Assembly (NCBI GenBank): GCA_029259055.1
Contig: JAPDJP010000015.1
Location: 27,795-91,794 of the forward strand
Source of the DNA: Thermoplasmatota archaeon
Lineage (GTDB): Archaea > Thermoplasmatota > E2 > UBA202 > JdFR-43
Length of the DNA stretch: 64,000 nt
Direction: 5' to 3'
Each line of letters starts with the position of its first letter. The stretch's first letter is position 1. This document shows, piece by piece, positions 32,657-41,080 of this stretch. The notes beneath the pieces are model-generated. The model was given only the letters and a program-made list of their open reading frames with translations, searched no databases and was not told the DNA's origin. The position numbers and the translations under genes are program-made.

Positions 32657-34167
32657 GGCCATTCATATAATACTTTTTCTTCATTAAAAGCCATTTTTAC
32701 ATCATGAATTTCATTGTCTATTTCCTTTTCATAAAAATCTAAATAATACCAAGTTCCAGATATGTTAACGGCTAGATATCCTCTGTTATTTTCGGTTATT
32801 ATTACATACAAATCCTTCGCATCCCAAAACATATTATTTTCTTTCCTCATATTCCTAAGCATTCCATATGCAACGATTGCTTTATCAATTGTTGAGCCTT
32901 CTCGCATCAAATATGTAAAATCGGAAAAAGCAATTTGATTTTCATTTAAAATTTTCCCAGATTTAATAACAAAACCAATCCATCTTATTGTCCGAATAGC
33001 ATCTTTATAGGCGGTATCCCCGTCCAATTTTACTCCTAACCAACTTGTCCATGCAGCATATTTGGCAGCATTTGCATAAACTTCTGGATATTTAACATCA
33101 ATTAGATTGTAAGCGTATAATGCTTTACTATATTGGTTTGGAATACTCTCATTAGTTATATTATATATAAAATCGAGATTCATTTTGGCAAGTTTTTCTG
33201 GATTATTGTCAGTAAAATCCTTTATGCTATATGGCATAGAAATGTTTAACATTTCTGGATGGGGCTTTGCTATCTTAATAAAGTCCTCTAACAACCAATT
33301 TTCCGTTCCTAAGGGAGGATTATTAATTACTGGTAAAAGACTTTCTATAATTTCCTTTAATAAGCTTTGATTCATGTTTGAAGAAGGTTCTATATAATCA
33401 TAAAATCCGAAATGAACCATATAACGGTCATTTTCTAACCCTAAAAAAATGCATTTATATCCATATATCTTGCTAAAATTATAATTTTCAAATAAGATGG
33501 TGTTTAATTTTCCTAATCTTACATTACTCGCCAAAGTTGGGTCAATTATATACCATTTTTTGTCAATTCTTACTGCATTTACAGCATGCGGAGGAATTAG
33601 AAGAGTAAATACTTCTTCTGCTTTAAATCCACACAGTCGAAGAAGAGCTGTATTAAAAGAAGCTAAAGAATAACAATCTCCAATAATATTTGCATATGGA
33701 GAAATGCATTTTTCGCCTAAACAAAACATTTCATGTGCTGCAACTTTTCTATTCGCATTTTTTAAGCCTGGAGAACTCCATTCATCATATTTTGGAATCA
33801 TTGCTGGCTTAGAATGTTTCATATTTTTTATGTCAAATTCTACCAAAGCTTTCAACGTTTCATACTTATTCTCATTATAAATCTGTGCTGCAATTTCGCA
33901 AAGTTTTTCTGACAGCATATTAGCAACAACCAAAATCGTGCCTATACTTGGTTTAGGCCATTTTATCAAACCAAAATTTATTGATGGTTGAAACGGATTA
34001 TCATATCTTATTACTGCCCATGTATATTCTTCTATAAGATTTTCATTATGTGTTGAAACATTGTAATTAATTTCTTTAAAAGAATATTTAATTTGGAAAA
34101 ATAGTGGTGCATCGCAGCTAAAAACAAATAATTGCAAAATAAGGAAAGCTATAACGACCTTTCTCAT
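32653..34167 (-). CDS. Secreted transglutaminase-like (papain-fold) protein
   Basis: 504 residues with an N-terminal signal peptide (about 1-18, ending S-C-D-A; the Cys hints at a possible lipobox but is not conclusive). A transglutaminase-type catalytic core lies near 165-220: Cys in G-D-C-Y-S-L-A-S, His in H-A-V-N-A-V-R-I, Asp in W-Y-I-I-D-P-T. The remaining 280 residues are unfamiliar. The enzyme could cross-link, hydrolyse or bind peptide chains at the surface; members of this fold are often proteases or inactive binders. A second possible cysteine-peptidase domain is encoded at 36682-39594. Upstream AT-rich sequence gives no clear ribosome binding site. Confidence 0.78.
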   Translation of the reverse strand: MRKVVIAFLILQLFVFSCDAPLFFQIKYSFKEINYNVSTHNENLIEEYTWAVIRYDNPFQPSINFGLIKWPKPSIGTILVVANMLSEKLCEIAAQIYNENKYETLKALVEFDIKNMKHSKPAMIPKYDEWSSPGLKNANRKVAAHEMFCLGEKCISPYANIIGDCYSLASFNTALLRLCGFKAEEVFTLLIPPHAVNAVRIDKKWYIIDPTLASNVRLGKLNTILFENYNFSKIYGYKCIFLGLENDRYMVHFGFYDYIEPSSNMNQSLLKEIIESLLPVINNPPLGTENWLLEDFIKIAKPHPEMLNISMPYSIKDFTDNNPEKLAKMNLDFIYNITNESIPNQYSKALYAYNLIDVKYPEVYANAAKYAAWTSWLGVKLDGDTAYKDAIRTIRWIGFVIKSGKILNENQIAFSDFTYLMREGSTIDKAIVAYGMLRNMRKENNMFWDAKDLYVIITENNRGYLAVNISGTWYYLDFYEKEIDNEIHDVKMAFNEEKVLYEWP

Positions 34168-34204
34168 ATAATTTTAATGAAAAGGAATTTATAAAAATTA
34201 ACAC

Positions 34205-34876
34205 TTATTCCATTTTTTCGTATTCTTTGGATTTTAAATAATCCACAATTGTTTCATATTCTTTTTCCTCCATTATGTTTTTTATCCATTCTATTGCCTC
34301 CCTGAATTTTATTAATGAATGAAGCTTTATTCCGTGTCGCTTTGCTATTTTTTCCGCTCCTTGTTGTCTATCTATAACAACTGCAACATGTTTGCATTTT
34401 ACATTGCATTTCCTTTTTTCTGCTTCAATTTCAAGCTGTTTTATTGCTAAGAGCTTGCTATCAAATTTTGTTACAATATCATCTATAGCAATAAATTCAT
34501 CTCCTTCTTCAATTTCTCCTTCCACCAAAGAATGCTCTCCATATTGCTGGCTATACTTTTCCAAATCTTCTATGCTTTTTACTCCAGCCAATTTTCTTGT
34601 ATAACATAAAGGAATGCTATAGTGCAATGAAATAGAAGTAGCTATTGGTATGCCAGCCATTGCTATACCAAGTAGTTTATTTCCAAATTTTTTTATTTTC
34701 TTACCAAGCAAAATCCCTATTTCATTCAACAAATCTGGATGAGATGGGAGGAGGCGAAGCTGGATATAAAAAGGACTCCATATACCAGATACAAGTTTCC
34801 ATCCTTCAGGCTTATGCTTTATTGTTTTTATTAATCCTCTCCTATACAATTCAGCAAAAATTTCTTTTTCATTCAA
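34205..34876 (-). CDS. pyrE: Orotate phosphoribosyltransferase
   Basis: 223 residues. It joins orotate to PRPP in pyrimidine synthesis. The fold is recognisable from the N-terminal K-L-V-S-G-I-W-S-P-F-Y-I-Q-L-R, the G-I-A-M-A-G-I-P-I-A-T loop and E-F-I-A-I-D-D-I-V-T-K-F-D-S, the PRPP-binding motif. That motif departs from the usual D-D-V-x-T-T-G-x-S, with K-F-D in place of T-G-x. The start is probably TTG 34876: GGAGGCGAT lies about 8 bases upstream inside pyrF and no ATG is in frame nearby. It overlaps pyrF by 8 bases. The atypical PRPP loop leaves some doubt about substrate. Confidence 0.82.
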   Translation of the reverse strand: MNEKEIFAELYRRGLIKTIKHKPEGWKLVSGIWSPFYIQLRLLPSHPDLLNEIGILLGKKIKKFGNKLLGIAMAGIPIATSISLHYSIPLCYTRKLAGVKSIEDLEKYSQQYGEHSLVEGEIEEGDEFIAIDDIVTKFDSKLLAIKQLEIEAEKRKCNVKCKHVAVVIDRQQGAEKIAKRHGIKLHSLIKFREAIEWIKNIMEEKEYETIVDYLKSKEYEKME

Positions 34877-35573
34877 ATTCCATCGCCTCCTTTGCAAATC
34901 TTTTTGCAGCTTCTTCCATATTCTCGCTTTTATATATGGCTGAGCCTATGATAGCGTAGCATGGATAGCCTCGCAATACAGCAAATGCTTTCCTTATCTC
35001 CCCTCCCTGCCTCCCTATGCCCGGCATGCAGTATTTTGGCTCATTTATCAAGCTTGTAAGCAAAAGATGATATTTCTTTAAAGCTTCTTCTTTGTTTCCC
35101 GGCAAAATAAAATATTCTACTCCTTTTTTAGCGGCAATTTCATAAATTCTGCCAGGAGCATCATCCAACAAAAAACCACCATCTTCTGCCAAATAAGCTT
35201 CATGTGTCATTTCTCCACCAACCATTGGAATCATTTCATATTTAAAGATAGCTTCAATAAATGCTTCCTCGCTTTTTCTTCCAGCCATTGGAAAAATTAT
35301 TACACCTTTTATATTTGCTTTTTTACAAGCCATAGCAAATTTTTCAGCTATATATGGTATATCTGTTCCAGCTTTTTGATGGTCATATATTACAGGCAAT
35401 TGAAAATCTATTTCTTCCATAATATTTTTCAATCCATATTGCAAAGCAAGATTAGCTCCTATTTTATATCCAACTATACCTTCTATCCCATAAGTTTTTT
35501 CAACGAGTTCCTTTAGCTTTTCCAAATCATCTACATCACATGCCACAATGACTCCATGCTCTCTTTCAAACAT
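34869..35573 (-). CDS. pyrF: Orotidine 5'-phosphate decarboxylase
   Basis: 234-residue TIM-barrel enzyme making UMP from OMP, the last step of UMP synthesis. It has the catalytic D-H-Q-K-A-G-T-D (D-x-K-x-x-D array) near 65-72, an N-terminal V-I-V-A-C-D, and the phosphate-binding P-G-I-G-R-Q-G-G-E late in the chain followed by G-S-A-I-Y. The length fits archaeal PyrF. pyrE follows in the same operon with overlapping ends, so decarboxylase and phosphoribosyltransferase are coexpressed. An AATAAAAT element about 25 bases upstream is a likely TATA box. Confidence 0.95.
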   Translation of the reverse strand: MFEREHGVIVACDVDDLEKLKELVEKTYGIEGIVGYKIGANLALQYGLKNIMEEIDFQLPVIYDHQKAGTDIPYIAEKFAMACKKANIKGVIIFPMAGRKSEEAFIEAIFKYEMIPMVGGEMTHEAYLAEDGGFLLDDAPGRIYEIAAKKGVEYFILPGNKEEALKKYHLLLTSLINEPKYCMPGIGRQGGEIRKAFAVLRGYPCYAIIGSAIYKSENMEEAAKRFAKEAMEFE

Positions 35574-35615
35574 AAAAAGATATGTATTGCATGATTTTAT
35601 TATTTTGGGAGGAAA

Positions 35616-36713
35616 TTATCTCTTCCTTTTAAGATATAATGCAATTGATGCAATAGCTACCATCGCCAATATAAATTCAAATCCAGGTGTTTTCTTTTTA
35701 TTTCCTACTTTTATTGTAATTTCCGCTATCGATGATTCATTATTGTTATCCCAACAGCAAGCATATATAGTGTGTTCCCCATCTTTCAATTGCTTTGTAT
35801 CTAAAGTATGATTCCATAATGTGGAAATATTTATGAATATCCATTCCCCATCATCTATTTTAATTGCTATTTTAGATATTGTTTCATTCCCATCTTCATC
35901 CCAAGCCTTTCCTTTTATTGTTATTATTCCCTTTACTTTGCTACCACCTTTTGGTTCCAGAATTTCTATAGAGGGTTTATGATTATTGAAAACATTTACT
36001 GTAACTGAAACAATTTCAGAATATAACTCGCCATCGTATGCCCGCACATAAATGGTATGATTTCCATTTATAACGTTCGTTGTATTCCACACATATTGCC
36101 ATGTTGTTATTCCTTCTGCAGTTATCCACTCTCCATTATCAATTTTAACCTCCACGCTCACAATAGTATCATTTCCATCTTCATCCCAAGCTTCTCCTTG
36201 TATGGTTAATGTTCCTGAAACTGTTATTTCTTCACTTGGATATTGTATTGTAACAACTGGAGGATGATTTTCTGGTTGTGGATGTGGTGGAGAGATTTTC
36301 GCAACTACGATTTTTTCTTTAGTAGAATTTACTCTCCCATATTCATCTATAGCATGGATTATGTAATGCAAAGGTTCGCTACGGTTAATTTGGATAGTGC
36401 AATACCAATTTTCTCCTATTTTATTCATGCTCTTATTAAAATGTTCGGTTTGATTATACCAATACTCTACATAAGCAGTTACATTCCATATACTCAAAAT
36501 AGTGGCATTAAAGGTAAATTGCTCTCCAAGTAAGGCTTCATTGCTGGTATAATCCTCTATTATGGGTGGGAGAATAACTGATACATTTGAAAAATTAGAT
36601 GGTTCGATAATTTCATCAATATTATTATCTCCATCATAATCTGCTGATAATAAAAGACTCTCTATCTCCTTACTGTTCAGGCTAGCTTGGATTTTGGTTT
36701 CTGGCCAAAACTG
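35616..36713 (-). CDS. 3' part of a frame-split surface protein: EF-hand, Ig-like repeats, PGF-CTERM-like tail
   Basis: The frame is open from 36713 (just after a TAA) to 35616 but has no credible start codon; the first TTG (36497) falls inside an Ig-like domain. It begins with L-N-S-K-E-I-E-S-L-L-L and an EF-hand loop D-Y-D-G-D-N-N-I-D-E-I-I, like half a dockerin. Three Ig-like domains follow (one with V-E-Y-W-Y-N, then two with D-E-D-G-N and D-G-E-W-I). It ends T-P-G-F-E-F followed by a hydrophobic helix and K-R-K-R, a PGF-CTERM-like signal for archaeosortase processing. A one-base shift near 36690-36713 would join it to the gene at 36682-39594. It is most likely the C-terminus of that protein. 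Confidence 0.7.
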   Translation of the reverse strand, partial: QFWPETKIQASLNSKEIESLLLSADYDGDNNIDEIIEPSNFSNVSVILPPIIEDYTSNEALLGEQFTFNATILSIWNVTAYVEYWYNQTEHFNKSMNKIGENWYCTIQINRSEPLHYIIHAIDEYGRVNSTKEKIVVAKISPPHPQPENHPPVVTIQYPSEEITVSGTLTIQGEAWDEDGNDTIVSVEVKIDNGEWITAEGITTWQYVWNTTNVINGNHTIYVRAYDGELYSEIVSVTVNVFNNHKPSIEILEPKGGSKVKGIITIKGKAWDEDGNETISKIAIKIDDGEWIFINISTLWNHTLDTKQLKDGEHTIYACCWDNNNESSIAEITIKVGNKKKTPGFEFILAMVAIASIALYLKRKR

Positions 36714-39594
36714 TTATATTCTCAAAAGATGCCATATTTACATATCCGCCATCCTCTTGAGAAATAACCCGAATTGAAAGATTGCCAAAATCATAACTCT
36801 CTATATCTACAGAATATGTAAGATTTTCTGGTAGTAAAAATATTTTAGTATCGTTTATTCTGAAACATTCTGCATAAGGGATCTCATTAATTCCTCCATC
36901 TGTGATTATTCTACCGTATTCGTCTCTAATGGTTGCATTTACAGGACATAATATTGATAAAATTATTCTCTCAGTCATAGTCAAAGGCACAGGTAATGAT
37001 ACTCCAAAGCTGTTAACATCATAGTGGGGAGAGTAAATCTCTTTTGATGTAGCGTTATACCAAATCACTCCCTTCGTTATCGAGGATATAAATGTTTTGA
37101 TTGAATCATTTGGGGAATATGGATAATTATTATCATAGCACAATAAATAGTACACATCTCCTTTTTTAACGACTTTATAAACTACAACAGCATGACCCAC
37201 CCAACCCAATCTCAGGGAAAGAATAGATGGTATATTTTTAGAAAGGTACTGTTTCAATTTCATCAACTCATCATCTTCATTTGAAAGAGTTGATAATATT
37301 CCCGCAGCCGTATTATCGATCCTAGATTGATGTAGAAAAATTCTCTCAAGAACGTCCTTTCTAGAAATTGATAAAGAGTAAGTATTGTTAAATGGTTGAG
37401 GAGGTTTTTCGAAAGGTATCTGATCTTTTAGATAGTTATAATATAGTATAGCTGTGCTACTCATCCCATAACAATTTCCCATAATTTGAGTTAAAGGCAT
37501 AGACGAAGGAGAAAATATTCTTTTTAAAATTTCCATTGAAAAAACCAAACCCAAGTTTTTAGCCAACTCGGTAGCTTCACTATTTGAAAAACTATATCCA
37601 TCCTTGCTGATGTCAAAATCCGTTGATATAATTTCCCAATCACCAATTAATTTAATTGGCAACATTATTTTATCTCCCGTTAATTTATCTGTTATATTTA
37701 TATAGAACTCCCTAATCGACGATTGAGTAGGTTTTAAATCAAAAAATAATCCTATAAGCATCCCACTATTATCGCCCCCCCAATAAGAAACTGTATCTAT
37801 TTTTGTATAAGAAGGTGCTTCAATCACTATTTGTTCATTATCTGTAAACCCGTAACCAAAACAAAGTGGATTATCAGAATTTGAATGATAAAGTATAACT
37901 GTATCAGATTTGGTTTTATCATTTTGAGAAATAGCTGTTACTTGAATATCATCCGAAGGATCTGTCAATTCATTCACTTTTACATATACAAAAATTTTTT
38001 TGCTTTCATTGGGATCTAAAGTTACTTCGGTTTCTGATAAAAATACCTCTAGATTGGCAGGCGCACTAACATTTAATAAGATTGTATCCTCTACATTACC
38101 TCCATTCTTTATCTCGACTGCATAAGTTAAATTAACCTGATCTGTAGAAGCTATCTCAACAGGAGCATTAGGCGGGATAGAAAGTATGGGTTGATAGAGC
38201 ATACCATACGGAGTGGTATAATAGGGCGCATATTTTACATTTTGGGAAACAGCATCCCCTTTGCCCGATCCATAACCTGAGGGACCATCATCTGATCCCC
38301 AATAATTATAACTCGCATTGATAACATACTGTGGTTCTATGTTATAATTATAGCACCCATATAATGAGTTGAAATAAATATTACAATGCATCACTTGTAT
38401 ATTTTCAGATTCCCAGAACCATGTAGCATTTTTATTTTTATATAAGTTACAGTAATTTATAGAAGCTTCTCTCAATGATCGCGCCCAAATACCATTTTCA
38501 TTACTTTCATAAATATTACAATGCATCACTTGTATATTTTCAGATTCCCAGAACCATATCCCATTTTTATTATTATGAATGTTACAATTTAAGATAGTAA
38601 TATAATAAGAATAGAATACCGTAATTCCATTAAATGATGATAAAATGTTACAATCTGAAATTGAGATATTATTTGCTCCGTTTATTTTAATAGATGAATA
38701 TTGAGGATATGAATTTATTATTTTGAAATTGGTTATTTTTACATTACTTGTTTCTATGAGGATACCATCTCCTTTATTCCCTCCATCTATTAATGTCGTT
38801 TCTTTATTTTCTCCCACAAGGGTTATGCTTTTGTCTATTACAATGTTTTCATAATATGTTCCACTATAAACGAAAATTGTATCTCCATCACTTGCAGCAT
38901 CTATTGCATCTTGGATTTTGCTATAATTATTGGGTCCTGTTCCACCAACATATAAAATTTTGCCTGATAAACCAGCATATATGACTACTTCATCACTTGC
39001 ACTTGCTCCATCATTGTCATATACAGTAAGCTTTGCAGTATATGTTCCAGCATTATTGTATGCATGCTCCAAAGTGTTAGGTGGGTTTCCATCTCCGTTA
39101 TATTCAGCCACACCATCATTATCCACATCTAATTCCCACGATGCTATGCTTCCATCACTATCACTTGCTGACATGTAAAATGTAACAGTAAGAGGAATAT
39201 TACCAGATGTTGGAGATGCTGATAAGGAACAGAGAGGAGGGATATTTCCTCCATGCCATCCTGCATCTGGATTTGGCTCTGTAAGCCATGGCTCAAAAAT
39301 AACATTATCGCTTACATTATCTCCCTTTCCATCTGGATTCAATGTAGGATGATATGGTCCGCTTGCATCTCCCCACCAGTTATATGAGGCGTTTACAGTG
39401 GAATAGGATGTTGTTGTAATCGGGAGAAGAAACATCGATTCCATCATAGCTGCAGTTTTGGATATTGCAGTTGGTGATTGTGATGTTGCTATAATCGGAG
39501 TGCCACGCATAGATTCCATCATAGCTGCAGTTTTGGATATTGCAGTTGGTGATTGTGATGTTGCTATAATCACCACCAACATCGATTCCATCAT
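36682..39594 (-). CDS. Middle part of a frame-split surface protein: PKD, beta-helix, CARDB-like and cysteine-peptidase-like domains
   Basis: Open for 970 codons, but only the part from about 39405 downward looks like protein; the first 60 codons antisense the tandem repeats and are repetitive (M-M-E-S-M). Real coding resumes at V-N-A-S-Y-N-W-W-G-D, the usual end of a NosD-like beta-helix. Then come a PKD domain (W-E-L-D-V-D-N-D-G), a second beta-helix (Y-V-G-G-T-G-P-N-N-Y-S-K-I-Q), an N-x-G-N-V-E-D-T alpha-galactosidase-NEW3/CARDB-like domain, and a papain-fold-like domain. That last domain has Gln and Cys in T-Q-I-M-G-N-C-Y-G-M-S-S, His in G-W-V-G-H-A-V-V-V-Y, and Asp-Asn in C-Y-D-N-N-Y-P. 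It ends at TAG 36682. The cysteine-peptidase reading is inferred from motif order. Confidence 0.7.
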   Translation of the reverse strand: MMESMLVVIIATSQSPTAISKTAAMMESMRGTPIIATSQSPTAISKTAAMMESMFLLPITTTSYSTVNASYNWWGDASGPYHPTLNPDGKGDNVSDNVIFEPWLTEPNPDAGWHGGNIPPLCSLSASPTSGNIPLTVTFYMSASDSDGSIASWELDVDNDGVAEYNGDGNPPNTLEHAYNNAGTYTAKLTVYDNDGASASDEVVIYAGLSGKILYVGGTGPNNYSKIQDAIDAASDGDTIFVYSGTYYENIVIDKSITLVGENKETTLIDGGNKGDGILIETSNVKITNFKIINSYPQYSSIKINGANNISISDCNILSSFNGITVFYSYYITILNCNIHNNKNGIWFWESENIQVMHCNIYESNENGIWARSLREASINYCNLYKNKNATWFWESENIQVMHCNIYFNSLYGCYNYNIEPQYVINASYNYWGSDDGPSGYGSGKGDAVSQNVKYAPYYTTPYGMLYQPILSIPPNAPVEIASTDQVNLTYAVEIKNGGNVEDTILLNVSAPANLEVFLSETEVTLDPNESKKIFVYVKVNELTDPSDDIQVTAISQNDKTKSDTVILYHSNSDNPLCFGYGFTDNEQIVIEAPSYTKIDTVSYWGGDNSGMLIGLFFDLKPTQSSIREFYINITDKLTGDKIMLPIKLIGDWEIISTDFDISKDGYSFSNSEATELAKNLGLVFSMEILKRIFSPSSMPLTQIMGNCYGMSSTAILYYNYLKDQIPFEKPPQPFNNTYSLSISRKDVLERIFLHQSRIDNTAAGILSTLSNEDDELMKLKQYLSKNIPSILSLRLGWVGHAVVVYKVVKKGDVYYLLCYDNNYPYSPNDSIKTFISSITKGVIWYNATSKEIYSPHYDVNSFGVSLPVPLTMTERIILSILCPVNATIRDEYGRIITDGGINEIPYAECFRINDTKIFLLPENLTYSVDIESYDFGNLSIRVISQEDGGYVNMASFENITVLARNQNPS
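38768..38968. repeat. Beta-helix start duplication, copy 1
   Basis: About 200 bases more than 90 percent identical by eye to 39741-39941, at a constant offset of 973 bases. It encodes the first coils of a beta-helix: Y-V-G-G-T-G-P-N-N-Y-S-K-I-Q through E-N-K-E-T-T. Confidence 0.88.
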
Positions 39595-40129
39595 AGCTGC
39601 AGTTTTGGATATTGCAGTTGGTGATTGTGATGTTGCTGTTGCAGGTATCCCAACTTACGTAAATACCAGAATAGTATCCTCGCGTTATTCTAAAGTTTTC
39701 TATCTTTATTGTCGTTTCATTTTTTGTTATGCTTATAACATCTCTTTTATTCCCTCCATCTATTGATGTCGTTTCTTTATTTTCTCCCACAAGGGTTATG
39801 CTTTTGTCTATTACAATGTTTTCATAATATGTCCCACTATAAACAAAAATTGTATCTCCGTCATTGGCAGCATCTATTGCATCTTGGATTTTGCTGTAGT
39901 TATTTGGTCCTGTTCCGCCAACATATAGAATTTTGCCTGATGGGGATGATGAGGATAATGGAGGAAGACTTGTGAATGATGCTAATCCTTCATTTATTTT
40001 TCCTTCTTCTACTTCATTTCCTTTTTCTTCTTCCGCTTCTGCCTTCCATTCATTTTCATTTCCTATCATTCCAACAAAAATATTTCCAATCAAAATTGCC
40101 AGTATGAAAAGAGATGTTGCCCTTTTCAT
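39380..40129 (-). CDS. 5' part of a frame-split surface protein: signal peptide and first beta-helix
   Basis: 249 codons. Signal peptide at about 1-20; an acidic linker (E-A-E-E-E-K-G-N-E-V); then a NosD-like right-handed beta-helix with tandem coils. The natural helix ending (A-S-Y-N-W-W-G) is missing here and is found in the +1 frame about 20 bases on, so a single extra base near 39406 truncates this frame at V-S-S-P-D-Y-N-N-I, followed by an unrelated tail of 8 residues. GGAAGGAGGT lies 7 bases before the ATG, a strong ribosome binding site unlike the leaderless starts of most genes here. Together with 36682-39594 and 35616-36713 it would encode one surface protein of about 1500 residues. 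Confidence 0.75.
   Translation of the reverse strand: MKRATSLFILAILIGNIFVGMIGNENEWKAEAEEEKGNEVEEGKINEGLASFTSLPPLSSSSPSGKILYVGGTGPNNYSKIQDAIDAANDGDTIFVYSGTYYENIVIDKSITLVGENKETTSIDGGNKRDVISITKNETTIKIENFRITRGYYSGIYVSWDTCNSNITITNCNIQNCSYDGIDVGGDYSNITITNCNIQNCSYDGIYAWHSDYSNITITNCNIQNCSYDGIDVSSPDYNNILFHCKRLI
39437..39645. repeat. Tandem 72-75 bp repeats, three units
   Basis: Units starting with GATTCCATCATAGCTGCAG lie at 39437, 39512 and 39584, spaced 75 and 72 bases. They share nearly 60 identical bases each. On the minus strand they encode beta-helix coils of 24-25 residues, with S-N-I-T-I-T-N-C-N-I-Q-N-C-S-Y-D-G-I as the core. Unit lengths are multiples of three, so the frame is kept. Confidence 0.9.
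39741..39941. repeat. Beta-helix start duplication, copy 2
   Basis: Partner of 38768-38968. The two copies start the first and second beta-helix domains of the same split protein, so the domain was duplicated within the gene. Confidence 0.88.
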
Positions 40130-40147
40130 GTTTTTACCTCCTTCCCT
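40130..40147 (-). promoter_or_regulatory. Strong ribosome binding site of the split surface gene
   Basis: On the minus strand GGGAAGGAGGTAAAAAC precedes the ATG at 40129. GGAGGT fully matches the anti-Shine-Dalgarno sequence at 7-base spacing, so this transcript has a leader. Confidence 0.6.
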
Positions 40148-40300
40148 GCATTATGTATAATTATGTATTTATTGTGCAAATTAAAAATTTATGAGGTATG
40201 CAATAGCATATTCGGAGAAAAGAAATAAAAAGTCATAAAAAGATCAAGTCATTTTATCAAGATAAGCAGAAAGTTTTTCATCTGATGCAAGATTTACATT

Positions 40301-41080
40301 GTGCAAATAAAAGTTGGGGACATAGATAAAGATAAATATAGCAGGCTTAAGTTATATAAATGGTTTGATTTAGATTTAGAGAAAGTAAGAAAAACAAAGA
40401 TTTTGGTTGTAGGAGCTGGAGCTTTAGGAAACGAAGTTTGCAAAAATTTGGTTTTAAGTGGCTATAAAAATATAACAATTGTTGATATGGATATAATTGT
40501 AAAATCCAATTTGAACAGATGCATTTTCTTTAGTGATGAAGATGCTGAAAAAAAGCGATATAAAGCAGAAGCTATAGCAGAAAAGTTAAAAATGTTTGAT
40601 AAAAAGCTGAATATAGAATATTATATCGAGGAAATAGAGAAATTGGAAGTAATCGAAAAAAATGACATTGTTTTGGGATGCGTTGATAACGTTAAAGCCC
40701 GCCTCCACATAAATGCTCACTGCTATTATAACAAAATCCCTTATATAGATGGTGCTACACACGGACAAATAGGAAAAGTTCAGGTTATTCTGCCCCCATT
40801 TACAAGTTGTTTAGAATGTGGAATGAATTCTACGCATTCAAAAATTTTGCAATTGCGTTTTAGTTGCACTGGAAAAGATGTAAAATTTTTTGAACCAAAA
40901 ATTGCAGCAGACGTTAATACAACGAGTATAATAGCTGCTATACAAGTGCAAGAAGCATTAAAAATAACACATGGAATGGACAATTATATAAAAAACATTT
41001 TTTATTATGATGGAGCAAGAAATTTTGCAGATATTTTCGAACTGCCTATAAATCCAGATTGCCCCAACCATGAAATATAA
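40301..41080 (+). CDS. E1-like (ThiF/MoeB/HesA) activating enzyme
   Basis: 259 residues. E1-like enzymes adenylate the C-terminal Gly of ubiquitin-like or sulfur-carrier proteins. The nucleotide-binding G-A-G-A-L-G-N-E near 38-45, I-V-D-M-D-x-I-x-x-S-N-L-N-R, and the V-D-N-V-K-A-R segment are all present. A zinc site is suggested by C-L-E-C and a terminal C-P-N-H, with the last ligand His instead of Cys. A candidate catalytic Cys sits in R-F-S-C-T-G. Start is GTG 40301, with no in-frame ATG upstream before a stop. It overlaps the radical SAM gene by 11 bases. Candidate roles are SAMP activation or sulfur transfer for tRNA thiolation or molybdopterin; the partner is not in this window. Confidence 0.85.
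   Translation: MQIKVGDIDKDKYSRLKLYKWFDLDLEKVRKTKILVVGAGALGNEVCKNLVLSGYKNITIVDMDIIVKSNLNRCIFFSDEDAEKKRYKAEAIAEKLKMFDKKLNIEYYIEEIEKLEVIEKNDIVLGCVDNVKARLHINAHCYYNKIPYIDGATHGQIGKVQVILPPFTSCLECGMNSTHSKILQLRFSCTGKDVKFFEPKIAADVNTTSIIAAIQVQEALKITHGMDNYIKNIFYYDGARNFADIFELPINPDCPNHEI

Noticed and set aside
39405-39594. The first 60 codons of the 970-codon frame as a real N-terminus
   Set aside because: They read the tandem repeats in a wrong frame and give a repetitive, non-family peptide. The true coding frame in this stretch is that of 39380-40129.
39437-39645. Regular 72-75 bp repeats resembling a repeat-spacer array
   Set aside because: The repeated part is about 60 bases with only 12-15 variable bases, the units are multiples of three, and they encode beta-helix coils. 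This is not a CRISPR array.
40160-40320. Similar ATTGTGCAAAT(T)AAAA sequences on both sides of 40175 and 40300 as a possible paired operator
   Set aside because: Only about 13 bases match in an AT-rich context and the second one overlaps the start codon, so chance is likely.
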